Positions 17,644 to 25,983 of a DNA stretch of 60,865 nt are shown here, one piece after another (position 1 is the first letter of the stretch; the number at the start of each line of letters is the position of its first letter). The position numbers and the translations under genes are program-made. This DNA comes from Leeuwenhoekiella nanhaiensis (GTDB lineage: Bacteria > Bacteroidota > Bacteroidia > Flavobacteriales > Flavobacteriaceae), in contig NZ_KZ319300.1 of NCBI RefSeq assembly GCF_002744755.1, positions 1-60,865 on the forward strand, read 5' to 3'. The notes under the pieces are model-generated. The model was not told where the DNA came from. It saw nothing but the letters and a program-made list of their open reading frames with translations, and did no database searches.

Positions 17644-18178
17644 AAACGCGGATACTAAATTTCACTTCGGTACCATCATCCTTGATCTTTTCGACCAGCA
17701 CTTCTGCCTGATGACCAAAATGGGTTAGCGTGCGCTGCATCAGTCCTTTACCAAAGGCATACATCGCGCGGCTGGAGCGGTATAACAAAATCAGCTTGTC
17801 GCTGTCTTTTTCAAGCACCCGAAAAACAGGCAGTTCGGCATCGGGATATATTTTACGCACCTCAACGTGGATGTGGCTTTCTATGGAAGCCAGTAAGTCT
17901 AAAGGATCGGTGTACTGGGTGATGAAACCCTGATAACTTCTTAATACGACCCCGAAGAAATGCTCACCATAAACTTCGAGCAAGGTGTCAATAGAAACTC
18001 CCGTTTGCTCACTGAGTTCAACCAGCAGGCTTAGCATTTCTGAAAATTGATAGGTGCCCACCGCGGTATAGACTCCGCCGGAAGGCAGATGCGCTTCGCT
18101 GATAAGATGGTCTACCATCTCAAGGCCATAGCGCTCTTCTACCAGCTCCAGAAATTCTGTAAAAACAATACCTTTCAT
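17636..18178 (-). CDS. hnoX: H-NOX haem nitric oxide/oxygen-binding sensor
   Basis: 180 residues, the typical length of a stand-alone H-NOX domain. The haem-coordinating YxSxR motif is intact as Y133-R134-S135-S136-R137 in LLYRSSRAMYAFGKGL. The probable proximal ligand is H104 in HVEVRKIYPDAELPVF, matching the family's H..V...YP.a.lP block. The start overlaps the stop of the response-regulator gene (TAATG) and the end overlaps the PAS kinase start by 8 bases, so production is tightly coupled. Facultative anaerobes and aerobes use such H-NOX proteins as picomolar NO sensors that control kinases. No distal tyrosine for O2 binding can be assigned with confidence, which favours NO over O2. Confidence 0.92.
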   Translation of the reverse strand: MKGIVFTEFLELVEERYGLEMVDHLISEAHLPSGGVYTAVGTYQFSEMLSLLVELSEQTGVSIDTLLEVYGEHFFGVVLRSYQGFITQYTDPLDLLASIESHIHVEVRKIYPDAELPVFRVLEKDSDKLILLYRSSRAMYAFGKGLMQRTLTHFGHQAEVLVEKIKDDGTEVKFSIRVYE

Positions 18179-18579
18179 TAAGAATCTATAAGTTCGTTAA
18201 TACTCCAGTAGTCTAAAGCGATTTTAATTTTATTGACGTAGTCGTCGTATTTCAGAGGCTTTATCAGGTAACCTGCAACGCCTATTTTATAACATTCCAG
18301 CATATCTTTCCGATTTGCTGAAGTAGTCAAAATCACGGTAGGCAAAAACCGCAGACGGTCGTCAGCCTTGAGTATTTTCAGGAAATCAATCCCGTTGATT
18401 TTAGGCATATTGAGATCCAGAAAAACAACATCGGGCAAACTCCCTCCGGCTTGCAGCAGGTTAAGTGCCTCTTCGCCGTCACGGGCTTTAATCAACTGAT
18501 GTTCGACGCCCAGTTTGCTGATAGCGCGTTCGAGTTTCATGACTTCTATAGCGTCATCTTCGATAAGTAAGATATTCAT
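18178..18579 (-). CDS. Single-domain CheY/Rcp1-like response regulator
   Basis: 133 residues from the ATG at 18579 (MNILLIEDDAIEVMKLERA); the longer frame to 18690 runs through the promoter. It is a bare receiver with D8-D9, phospho-acceptor D55 in VVFLDLNMPKINGIDF, the conserved T/S in VILTTSANR and K in YLIKPLKYDDY. There is no output domain. It is the first gene of the operon. Because neither kinase downstream has its own receiver while an HPt protein is present, it is the natural intermediate in the phosphorelay. The spacing upstream (18617-18708) contains the LytTR-like repeats, implying autoregulation of the operon. Confidence 0.92.
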   Translation of the reverse strand: MNILLIEDDAIEVMKLERAISKLGVEHQLIKARDGEEALNLLQAGGSLPDVVFLDLNMPKINGIDFLKILKADDRLRFLPTVILTTSANRKDMLECYKIGVAGYLIKPLKYDDYVNKIKIALDYWSINELIDS

Positions 18580-18616
18580 TTTACGTGTGATCACAAGTTT
18601 CAAGTTAGGGAAGCTA

Positions 18617-18708
18617 CAAAATTGCATCAGAAATCCTTTTGAAAAGTCAAAGCTAGATGAAGCCTGCCTAAAGTGTAGACGAGTGGTCATTAAGTGTAGA
18701 CGAGTGGT
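18617..18708 (-). promoter_or_regulatory. Promoter of the NO-sensing operon with a perfect LytTR-like direct repeat
   Basis: A 17-base perfect direct repeat (plus strand AAGTGTAGACGAGTGGT) lies at 18671-18687 and 18692-18708, period 21. Read on the minus strand each copy contains ACCACTCGT (seven of nine to WMMGTTNRK). CAATTTTG (18624-18617) lies 62.5 bases centre to centre from the nearer half-site, the same geometry as at 8210-8280 and 9712-9782. A perfect alternative -7 element, TAGCTTTG, lies at 18655-18648, which would place the half-sites near -40 and -61. Confidence 0.5.
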
Positions 18709-18770
18709 TTTTACAAGTACTATAAAGACTAAAAATAGGGAGGGTGAACCTGCTTTCTAATTCGGAATGC

Positions 18771-19100
18771 TGAATGCAGAGTTAGGATTCCTTCACGGAA
18801 ACATCCCTCCTAACCTCCCTTCAAAGGGAGGAATTTTATACGAACTAAGAACCTACCCCTTCCTTCGAAGGAAAGGGCTGGGGATGGTTGTAATTTTAAA
18901 TTTTAAACCTTGAATATTGAACCAACCAGATGTGATTTTTCAGTCGCTTAGGGCTCCCTCGAAATGACTGTTGGCAAAGCTGAATGCGGAGTACAGAGTT
19001 AGGAGTTATTTTGAATCGCTAAAAGTAACTCAACACTCAGAATTCTTAACTCCGCATTCTGCTAACTGCCCACTGAGACTGGTTACTGCTTTCCATTTCG
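18771..19100. repeat. Composite intergenic repeats, copy 3
   Basis: 18771-18792 and 18979-19008 are inverted copies of the gcattctga/cctaactct block found at 39-75. 18801-18833 is identical to 10003-10035. 18860-18873 is the palindrome TTCCTTCGAAGGAA. 19028-19100 is a direct copy of 39-112. The block fills the gap between the signalling operon promoter and the end of the GH30 gene. No coding frame is evident. Confidence 0.75.
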
Positions 19101-19105
19101 TGCAG

Positions 19106-21832
19106 TTATCCTTTTATAAACCGAAGCGTACTGCTCTGCTCCCCGCTGGTAACACGAATCAAATATACCCCCGGAGTTAAGGACGAAACCGGGATGGCCC
19201 GGGTTTTCGAAACATCAAGCGGCCCCAGCACATTGCGCCCATTCAGATCGTAGATGATGGCTTTCGATGCATTTGCCTCATTAAGCTGCAACTGAAGCAC
19301 ATCGGTAGCGGGATTGGGATAGATTTTAAAAGAGTCTGCAGCATTAACAGGTGTGACACTCAGCTGATCGAAACGTACCGGCAGACTCGCAAGCGTATAA
19401 CCGGCAGATGCCGAAAGATAGGCCGTAAACGGATCTACTGTTTGCGGAGTTCCGCTCTCGACCCGTTTAAAGACCGGGTCTTCATTCTCAACAGTAAGGA
19501 TATAAGCACCTGCTGTGGCCTGAGTTTTAATATAAACTGCATTCAGGTTATTTGTGGTATTGGCTTTTGGAGTACTTACTGAGCCACTGCCCGTAAAGCT
19601 AAAGCTACCTGTTCCTAAAACCAGCACCGGGGTATTGGCCGGGATAACGTCACCGGTTATAAGCTTGCACGCAATTTCATCAGTTCCGGGTTCTATCGTA
19701 TAGCAATCTGCACCTTCGGGAATAGCAGCTTCAAAAGGTAAAATAAGCAGTTCGTAACCGCTAAAATCACGGGTATAGCTGGCTTGTGTAGCCGTAAAGC
19801 TTTCGGGCACCTGAAAGTTTCCGTTGCCTTCCAGTTTCAGTTGCGAAGCCTGAGTGCCGCTAATTACATTAGGTTGATCTAATCCACTGCCAGTTGCGGT
19901 GTAAAACAGGAGATTGGGATTCGCCGCCTGTGATTTCCAGTCGGTAGTTTCGGGGATGGCCGTGGTTTGGGTAAAATCGATCCCGGTATAATCAGGATTG
20001 GAAAGCGCTTCGAGGAAATCGCTGTCTTCCTTACTGTAAACCCCTTCAAAAGCATAGGCTTTTTCATTCCCCAGTAAAAAATAAACCGCTCCAAAATCAA
20101 TAGTCAGCACCGAACTGTAATTGGTATTGCTTATTCCTAAAATGCCCGTGATTCCATCGGTGAGCACCGCGCGTGAAAGATCAAGCTCAAATTGAAAATT
20201 ACCGGTTGCAGGCATTTCAATACGCCCGTAGTTGTGCGAACTCAAAGCTCCCGCAGCGTTAACGTAGTGCAGGGTGGTGTTGTCTGAATTGTATTGATTG
20301 GCAGAGACTACATTTTCTACCTGAAAAACAAGTTTGGTATAACGGTCATCAAGCGCCAGATAGCCATTAGTAAGTGCGGTGTTTGAGCTGATCAGACGGT
20401 TGTTCACGCTAAAGGTTATTTGGCGGTTACTCAGCTGATAACCGGTACCAAAGGTCGCCTGCGTGGGATTCTGACTTTCGATAGGGTTGTAATACACAGG
20501 GCTTCCGGTCATTTGCGACTCGGGACGCTCGCTGCTTTTTTCAAAGACAAAAGTGGTAAAACTACTGGGCGCAATTGTGAGTTGTGGGCGAAAACGTTCT
20601 GAAGCATAGGTAACTTCAGTAGTGGTCATACTTTCAGTGGTTGTGGTGACCACCCGGGTACCGCTTTGGGTATAAAACGGAAGGTCTGCCGTAAGATTAT
20701 AGGTATTGGCCGAAGCATTGATAAGATGCAGCGTCAGGGTGTTTCCATCCTCAGAAATATAAGCCGAACCTTCAAGCTGCCCGCTGTCATCAAGCCAGGT
20801 TGCGGCAATACGCTTTTTACCGGTGGTGTATTTCGCAAAATGCGACAGAATATATCCCCGTTTGGTAATCACGCCTTCCTGGGTACCGCGTTCGCCATCA
20901 CCCATCATCCCGTAATAGCGCTTGGAGGCATAATGCACCCAGGCACTTACGTTTGACAGCATAGCCGTATTGATGCTTCGGGCAAAATCAAAGGCATCCT
21001 GCTGCCAGTTATAATCGCGCGGAGCCTGACTGCCTGCGTTCCAGTTGATCAAAAACTCGGTCATCCATGCCTCTTTACCCTGACTGCGCTGCAAGGTAAT
21101 CCCTTCGGTCTCCACAGCGCCATACTGATGTCCGGCAAAAATGTCGAATTGTTGTTTAACCCCATCTGCTGCCAGTGCCTGCGCATAGCGCGTGGAAATC
21201 CCCACCGTCTCCGGGGCGATGATTTTACAGTCGATACGACTGCCGTAATCCCGTATAAAGTTGGCCATTTGCTGCGGCGTCCAGGAGCAACCCGCGTAAG
21301 TGACCTTATAATCGGGTTCGTTTTGCAGAGAAATCCCGTCAAGTTCTACCCCGTTATCGCGCAAATACAGCACGTAATCATTCAGATAGTCTGCATAATC
21401 CCCGTAGTGTTCCTCTTTCAGAAAACCTTCAATCTCATTGCCATTTGAATCAATTACGATACCGGCTATGTTGTTGTTGGTTTTCCACTCGGCCGGCATA
21501 GACCAGGGGCTTGCAAAAATGATAAGTCCCAGCGACTGCGCGAGCTGAGCCGTAGCCAGCGACTGCGACCAGTTGTCACGACCTATGGGAATATAGAGGC
21601 GCATAATGTTATAACCCAGTTCGCTGTCCGCACCCCAAAGCTGGCGTATTTGGGCAGGGGTCATATGGTTGTAGGCAAATTGCGGACTGCACACAAAACC
21701 GCCATAGCCGGTAACAGTCTGAAAGTTCGCACTGGCATCAAGTTGTACCGTAGCAGGGAGTTTCTGCGCGCTAAGATTAGACAGGCTTAAGGAAAAAAGC
21801 AGACTTAAAAAATAGGTGTAGAGTTTTTTCAC
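19106..21832 (-). CDS. Secreted GH30-family glycoside hydrolase with type IX sorting domain
   Basis: 908 residues from a GTG at 21832 with a signal peptide ending SNLSAQ. The GH30 catalytic barrel covers about residues 25-330, with TGYGGFVCSPQF at the start. The probable acid/base is E172 in ISLQNEPDY and the nucleophile E259 in EAWMTEFLINW; ASPWSMPAEWK and FAGHQYGAVE are typical GH30_8-like blocks. The side beta-domain follows (about 330-435). Residues 440-830 hold further beta-rich modules, possibly carbohydrate-binding. The last ~75 residues (FKIYPNPATD, IIYDLNGR, LTPGVYLIRV) are a T9SS type A sorting signal, so the enzyme is secreted or cell-surface. Likely substrates are glucuronoxylan or a related polymer; this cannot be resolved by eye. 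Confidence 0.88.
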   Translation of the reverse strand: MKKLYTYFLSLLFSLSLSNLSAQKLPATVQLDASANFQTVTGYGGFVCSPQFAYNHMTPAQIRQLWGADSELGYNIMRLYIPIGRDNWSQSLATAQLAQSLGLIIFASPWSMPAEWKTNNNIAGIVIDSNGNEIEGFLKEEHYGDYADYLNDYVLYLRDNGVELDGISLQNEPDYKVTYAGCSWTPQQMANFIRDYGSRIDCKIIAPETVGISTRYAQALAADGVKQQFDIFAGHQYGAVETEGITLQRSQGKEAWMTEFLINWNAGSQAPRDYNWQQDAFDFARSINTAMLSNVSAWVHYASKRYYGMMGDGERGTQEGVITKRGYILSHFAKYTTGKKRIAATWLDDSGQLEGSAYISEDGNTLTLHLINASANTYNLTADLPFYTQSGTRVVTTTTESMTTTEVTYASERFRPQLTIAPSSFTTFVFEKSSERPESQMTGSPVYYNPIESQNPTQATFGTGYQLSNRQITFSVNNRLISSNTALTNGYLALDDRYTKLVFQVENVVSANQYNSDNTTLHYVNAAGALSSHNYGRIEMPATGNFQFELDLSRAVLTDGITGILGISNTNYSSVLTIDFGAVYFLLGNEKAYAFEGVYSKEDSDFLEALSNPDYTGIDFTQTTAIPETTDWKSQAANPNLLFYTATGSGLDQPNVISGTQASQLKLEGNGNFQVPESFTATQASYTRDFSGYELLILPFEAAIPEGADCYTIEPGTDEIACKLITGDVIPANTPVLVLGTGSFSFTGSGSVSTPKANTTNNLNAVYIKTQATAGAYILTVENEDPVFKRVESGTPQTVDPFTAYLSASAGYTLASLPVRFDQLSVTPVNAADSFKIYPNPATDVLQLQLNEANASKAIIYDLNGRNVLGPLDVSKTRAIPVSSLTPGVYLIRVTSGEQSSTLRFIKG

Positions 21833-22190
21833 GGCAGTAGTTTTTTTTGGTTTCAGTTTAGTATGATCGGGATTTAAAAAGGTCCCGATTCTGGTTCTAA
21901 TTGGTTTTAAGAAATCGATTGCGTAAATCGGCTAAAAAAAATATGCGTTAACCCGAGAGCTAAAAAGTGCTCGCATTTACGGGTGTAATTTAGAAAGTTA
22001 CAAGCTTGTTCACTGCCAGATTGGGTTACACATACTTTTGAATAGGATACATGAAAGGGATTTTAAAACTAGAAATGACTGCACTATTGAGAATTGAAAT
22101 TTAAAACAAGATTAAATCAACATCCTGAACAGTTAGAAACAATTTATTTTGGAAATGCTTACCACCCGAGATAAAGCCGGGCGAATCGGG
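21833..22190. other. Divergent non-coding gap with an inverted repeat
   Basis: About 360 AT-rich bases without a convincing frame. ATCGGGA (21866-21872) and TCCCGAT (21883-21889) form a 7-base stem with a 10-base loop just upstream of the GH30 start; it could be an operator or a 5-prime leader structure. No clear -7 element is seen for the GH30 gene. Confidence 0.35.
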
Positions 22191-22198
22191 TATATTTG
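22191..22198 (+). promoter_or_regulatory. -7 element TATATTTG for the GrpB-like gene
   Basis: TATATTTG matches TAnnTTTG exactly and lies 31 bases upstream of the ATG at 22230. No TTTG is seen at the -33 position. Confidence 0.5.
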
Positions 22199-22229
22199 TT
22201 TAGGTGATGGGTAAGCTGCTATTTAAAAA

Positions 22230-22796
22230 ATGAAAGATGATATGTTAATCGAAAAATACACCTCACAATGGGTTGAGGATTTCGAGAGTTTAAAATTCGA
22301 AATCGAATGTGGCCTCAACGGACTAAATCCGCGTATCGAACACGTAGGAAGCACTTCGGTACCCCATTTAGATTCAAAACCCATTATAGACCTTGATATC
22401 ATCTACGAAAACGAATCTGAATTTAAGCTCTTAAAAGCCGGACTCACAAGTATTGGGTACTATCATAATGGAGATCAGGGAATTGAAAACCGGGAAGTTT
22501 TTAAACGCGAAAAAAAGGACGGGCATCCGGTTTTAGATTCGATTTCCCATCATTTATATGTTTGCAAGGCTCAAAGCGCGGCTTTGCAGCGGCACATCCT
22601 AACCCGTGACTTTCTGCGGAAGAATGACTGGGCCAGAATAACATATCAGGCGATGAAATATGAACTGGCCGAAAAGGCAAATCAGGATAAAAAACGCTAC
22701 GCAGCACTTAAAGAAGTGTATGCCAATGCATTTTTTGACGAAATCATTGAAAACCAAAAGTCAAGCTCCGGTTCCTGGCAGGAATCAAAAGATTGA
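22230..22796 (+). CDS. GrpB/UPF0157 nucleotidyltransferase-fold protein
   Basis: 188 residues. The GrpB signature is clear: IEHVGSTSVPHLDSKPIIDLDI (G40-S41 then D54 and D56), matching the GS-x10-DxD core of the nucleotidyltransferase superfamily, and the later HHLYVCKAQSAALQRHILTRDFLR block. The family is usually annotated as GrpB domain protein and sometimes appears fused to dephospho-CoA kinase; its biochemical role is not settled. The gene stands alone with its own promoter. A second ATG lies at 22242, but the upstream one is kept because the extra residues are harmless and near the promoter. Confidence 0.85.
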   Translation: MKDDMLIEKYTSQWVEDFESLKFEIECGLNGLNPRIEHVGSTSVPHLDSKPIIDLDIIYENESEFKLLKAGLTSIGYYHNGDQGIENREVFKREKKDGHPVLDSISHHLYVCKAQSAALQRHILTRDFLRKNDWARITYQAMKYELAEKANQDKKRYAALKEVYANAFFDEIIENQKSSSGSWQESKD

Positions 22797-22956
22797 TCTC
22801 TAAAATTGAATGCTTCAATTCGGTTACAAGATTAGCCAAACCAGATTAACTCCAGAATCATTCCCAGGGCTACCTGGCCCTGCTCACTATCACCTAAACA
22901 AATCACCTTAACCTTTAATTATCAGGTGTTTAAATATAATTTTTGTATTTTATTGA

Positions 22957-23397
22957 ATGATGAAGTTCAAAAACCAAAAAATAGCGCTTACCTGTTATAT
23001 AGTATTTACAGCACTGCTGGTGATTGTGGGTTGTAAAGAACCCGAAAAAAAAGTGACATTGACCGTCACCGCAACGGCATATAATTCTGTTGAACATCAA
23101 ACTAAAAAAGGCAATCCGGGTCTTGCAGCCTGGGGAGATCAGTTAGAGCCGGGCGAAAAAGCCATTGCTGTATCCCGGGATCTTATAGATCTGGGATTAG
23201 ATCACAATGAGGAAGTAGAAATAGACGGACTAGAAGGCACCTACATCGTCAAGGATAAAATGAACCGTCGCTGGGAGAAGAAAATTGACATTTATATGGG
23301 GCTTGATGAGGAAGCTGCAAAAGAATGGGGTCGAAAAAAAGTGCAAATTACATTCAATGAAGTAGATAAACCCAACGATAAATTTTCATCTAAATGA
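22957..23397 (+). CDS. 3D-domain lipoprotein
   Basis: 146 residues. A lipoprotein signal peptide ends in the lipobox IVGC (C26). The rest is a small double-psi beta-barrel 3D domain: TVTATAYNS, then the ISVDRDLI-like AIAVSRDLIDLGLDHNEEVEIDGLEGTYIVKDKMNRRWEKKIDIYM. The aspartates D100 and D111 belong to the family's conserved set. 3D domains occur in MltA-type lytic transglycosylases and Rpf/YorM-type cell-wall proteins, so binding or cleavage of peptidoglycan is possible. The short stand-alone form has no other catalytic domain. ATG at 22957 or 22960. It is followed by a strong terminator. Confidence 0.8.
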   Translation: MMKFKNQKIALTCYIVFTALLVIVGCKEPEKKVTLTVTATAYNSVEHQTKKGNPGLAAWGDQLEPGEKAIAVSRDLIDLGLDHNEEVEIDGLEGTYIVKDKMNRRWEKKIDIYMGLDEEAAKEWGRKKVQITFNEVDKPNDKFSSK

Positions 23398-23450
23398 CGA
23401 AACGCTTCAGCACTCTGAGACTGCTAGTTGTAGCTTTTGAAATAAAACAC

Positions 23451-23483
23451 AAACTCCTTAAGGATATTCCTTCAGGAGTTTTT
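23451..23483 (+). terminator. Rho-independent terminator after the 3D-domain gene
   Basis: AAACTCCT (23451-23458) pairs with AGGAGTTT (23474-23481) and an inner stem AAGGA/TCCTT closes a TAT loop, followed by a run of five T. It lies 54 bases past the stop codon. Confidence 0.88.
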
Positions 23484-23535
23484 CTATTTTGAGGTATATC
23501 TTAACTTGTAGCAATCTAAAAGCAATTTCTTTCCT

Positions 23536-24309
23536 ATGAATTTTCGACACTTTTTGGCACTCATAATCGCAGCAACGGTTTTATTTTCCTGCGAACAGAA
23601 ACAGGACGAATGGCAGGTTTTATTCAACGGAACTGATCTGGAAGGATGGACACCGAAATTCTACCATCACGAGACCGGTGAAAATTATGCAAATACATTC
23701 CGCGTTAAAGACAGTGCGATTGTCGTAGACTATTCCGATTACGATACTTTTGATGAGCGTTACGGGCATTTGTTTTATAAGAGACCTTTTGAATCCTTTC
23801 ACCTGAAATTCAAATACCGCTTTACCGATGAGTGGATGGAAGATGCCCCCTCCTACACCTTTCGCAACAGCGGGGTGATGTTTCACAGTCAGGCACCCAA
23901 AACCATTTTAAAAGAGCAGGACTGGCCGCTTTCGGTAGAATACCAGATGCTGGCAGAGGCCGAACCCGGGAAACCCAGACCCACCGGCAATATGTGTTCG
24001 CCGGGAACTGATGTCTATTATCAGGGCCAAAAATCAAACGATCACTGTATCAATTCAACCTCTGACACCTACACCTGGGATACCTGGGTTGAAGCCGATT
24101 TGATTGTGTACAGCGATTCGCTGATTATCCATAAGGTAAACGGCAAGGAAGTGCTTCGCTACAGTCAGACTCAAATAGGCGGCGAGGTCGCAAACGGTTT
24201 TGACCCGGCTCTAAAAATTGACGGAAAAGCCTTAAAAAGCGGTTATATTGGCCTGCAGGCCGAAGGTCAGGGAGTGATGTTTAAAGATCTAAAGCTGAGA
24301 GAACTCTAG
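23536..24309 (+). CDS. DUF1080 lipoprotein (3-keto-disaccharide hydrolase family)
   Basis: 257 residues. A lipoprotein signal peptide ends in VLFSC (C19). The remainder is one concanavalin-like DUF1080 domain: WQVLFNGTDLEGWTPK, GHLFYKRPFESFHLKFKYRF, NSGVMFHSQ, SVEYQMLAEAEPG, and the terminal YIGLQAEGQGVMFKDLKLREL. Members were recently linked to hydrolysis of 3-keto-glucosides in oxidative sugar-metabolism pathways, often with Gfo/Idh/MocA oxidoreductases; one of those lies at 31310 but is not adjacent. It is probably surface-exposed or periplasmic. Its stop codon interlocks with that of the convergent DUF808 gene (CTAG). Confidence 0.85.
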   Translation: MNFRHFLALIIAATVLFSCEQKQDEWQVLFNGTDLEGWTPKFYHHETGENYANTFRVKDSAIVVDYSDYDTFDERYGHLFYKRPFESFHLKFKYRFTDEWMEDAPSYTFRNSGVMFHSQAPKTILKEQDWPLSVEYQMLAEAEPGKPRPTGNMCSPGTDVYYQGQKSNDHCINSTSDTYTWDTWVEADLIVYSDSLIIHKVNGKEVLRYSQTQIGGEVANGFDPALKIDGKALKSGYIGLQAEGQGVMFKDLKLREL

Positions 24310-25196
24310 TGTGCAGAAGCCTTCCTGCCCTTGAAAAGTTTTTTGGCAGCATTTACTATCGGTAAAACCAAAAAGCCTATTACCAGACCGGCTAAAAATT
24401 CGAAGACTATTGCCGGAAGCCCCAGACTTTCTTCCCAATGGTGGAAGAACTCCAGATTGTGCACAAATATTCCACCCGAAACCAGCATCAACGCGATGGT
24501 CCCTATAATTCCAAGGCTTTTAATTACCCAGGGAAGCGCGCTGACCAGAAACATCCCTACTTTATCTGAAAAACTGTTTTCGCGATCGTTCAGGTTGATG
24601 AGTTTGGCACCAAATTCATCCATTCGTACAATAAGCGCTACAATCCCATAGACCCCCACTGTCGCCACCAAAGCGATTACGGTCACTACTCCTATTTGCG
24701 TGGCAATAGGCTCCTGAGAAACCGTACCCAATGCAATTATGATAATCTCCACCGACAGAATGAAGTCAGTAAGTATAGCCGATTTTACCTTTTCCTTTTC
24801 CCGCTCCATCAGTTGCTCTTCAGTCATCTCATCAAGCTTTTCTACAGCATTATGCTTCTCGTGAGGCACCAGATATTCATAGATTTTTTCGGCACCTTCA
24901 TAGGCGAGATAGAGACCACCAATAATCAGGATCACCGTTATGGCCGTGGGCAGAAAGGCACTCAGCAAAAAGGCAACGGGCAGAATGATTACTTTATTAA
25001 GCAGTGATCCTTTGGTTATAGACCAAAGTACAGGCAGTTCGCGGTCTGACATAAACCCGGAAGCTTTTTCGGCATTCACGGCAAGATCGTCCCCAAGAAT
25101 TCCGGCGGTCTTTTTACCCGCGACTTTACTCATTACGGCTACATCATCCATCAATGCAGCGATATCGTCTAATAATGCAAAAAAACCTGAGGCCAT
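24306..25196 (-). CDS. DUF808/YedI family inner-membrane protein
   Basis: 296 residues starting MASGFFALLDDIAALMDDVAVMSKVAGKKTAGILGDDLAVNAEKASGF, the diagnostic start of the YedI (DUF808) family. About four to five membrane helices follow (near 65-95, 142-165, 168-192, 213-240 and 262-285) with a charged, helical loop at 105-140 (EKLDEMTEEQLMEREKEKVK). The family is widespread and its function is unknown. The gene stands alone and converges on the DUF1080 gene. Confidence 0.9.
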   Translation of the reverse strand: MASGFFALLDDIAALMDDVAVMSKVAGKKTAGILGDDLAVNAEKASGFMSDRELPVLWSITKGSLLNKVIILPVAFLLSAFLPTAITVILIIGGLYLAYEGAEKIYEYLVPHEKHNAVEKLDEMTEEQLMEREKEKVKSAILTDFILSVEIIIIALGTVSQEPIATQIGVVTVIALVATVGVYGIVALIVRMDEFGAKLINLNDRENSFSDKVGMFLVSALPWVIKSLGIIGTIALMLVSGGIFVHNLEFFHHWEESLGLPAIVFEFLAGLVIGFLVLPIVNAAKKLFKGRKASAH

Positions 25197-25484
25197 GTTG
25201 TGTGTTTTTGGTTGTCACCGGCAATATAAGCTGGCTGTAAGTATTATGAAATTAAAAAAATGATAATTTCATAGAGAGCTCCTTTATACATTCACAAAAA
25301 ATCTGTTTAAAGGGAAGGCTGAAACCTGAAAAAGCTTACCAATACGGATAGCAATAAGATAACAGGATCGCCTTTCTTGTTAAAAGATGTTAAAGCTGAT
25401 AATATGTAGTACAATTACTGACTATTTAGAATCAGTTTTAATTAATTTCGCCGCTCTAACACGCTCCATTCTCCAAAAAAACTG

Positions 25485-25856
25485 ATGAATACGATAAACC
25501 TCGGCGATTTTCGCTTAGACTTTCAGCCCACCTACATAAAACTTAAAATCAATGAAGGATTTCATTTTGATGCCAAAGCATTTGAAGAACTTCATTCAAT
25601 AAAAGAGGAAATATATGGAAACCTTAAAGTGGGAATTTTAGTATGTAATGATGCGGAAGCTGATTATTCTATAGATCCGTTGGTTCTGGTTCACTATAAA
25701 GAAATTTTGGAAAATCATCTTCAATGGGTAATTGTGGTTTCAAATATTGTTTCTGACTTTAAGAATTTTGAGTATCTCCAACGCCTGACCAAAGTACCCT
25801 GTAAATTCGTACGCAACTATAAAAGTCTTCATCCGGAATCCTGTATCGCATCCTGA
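25485..25856 (+). CDS. Hypothetical protein, possible STAS/SpoIIAA-like fold
   Basis: 123 residues, no signal peptide and no membrane helix. Alternation of strands and helices (YIKLKINEGFHFDAKAFEELHSIKEE, LKVGILVCNDAE, QWVIVVSNIVSDFKNFEYLQRL, PCKFVRNYKSL) recalls the small STAS/SpoIIAA-like proteins found alone in flavobacteria, but this is a shape argument only. TAATTTCG upstream (near 25443) is close to a -7 element. The preceding 288 bases show nothing else. Function unknown. Confidence 0.6.
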   Translation: MNTINLGDFRLDFQPTYIKLKINEGFHFDAKAFEELHSIKEEIYGNLKVGILVCNDAEADYSIDPLVLVHYKEILENHLQWVIVVSNIVSDFKNFEYLQRLTKVPCKFVRNYKSLHPESCIAS

Positions 25857-25917
25857 CCGGTGTTTGGTTAAAACTTCTTAGTTTAAAGCACGGCTTAAAT
25901 CTTAAAACTTAATTAAG

Positions 25918-25952
25918 AACACGATAAATACCGTGTTTAGCCCTTAGCTTTG
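25918..25952 (+). promoter_or_regulatory. Promoter with inverted repeat upstream of the beta-propeller gene
   Basis: TAGCTTTG (25945-25952) matches TAnnTTTG exactly, 31 bases before the ATG at 25984. Directly upstream, AACACG (25918-25923) and CGTGTT (25932-25937) form a 6-base inverted repeat, which could be an operator or the 3-prime end of the preceding transcript. Confidence 0.45.
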
Positions 25953-25983
25953 ATAACCTTGAAGTAAACCAATATACCATGCT

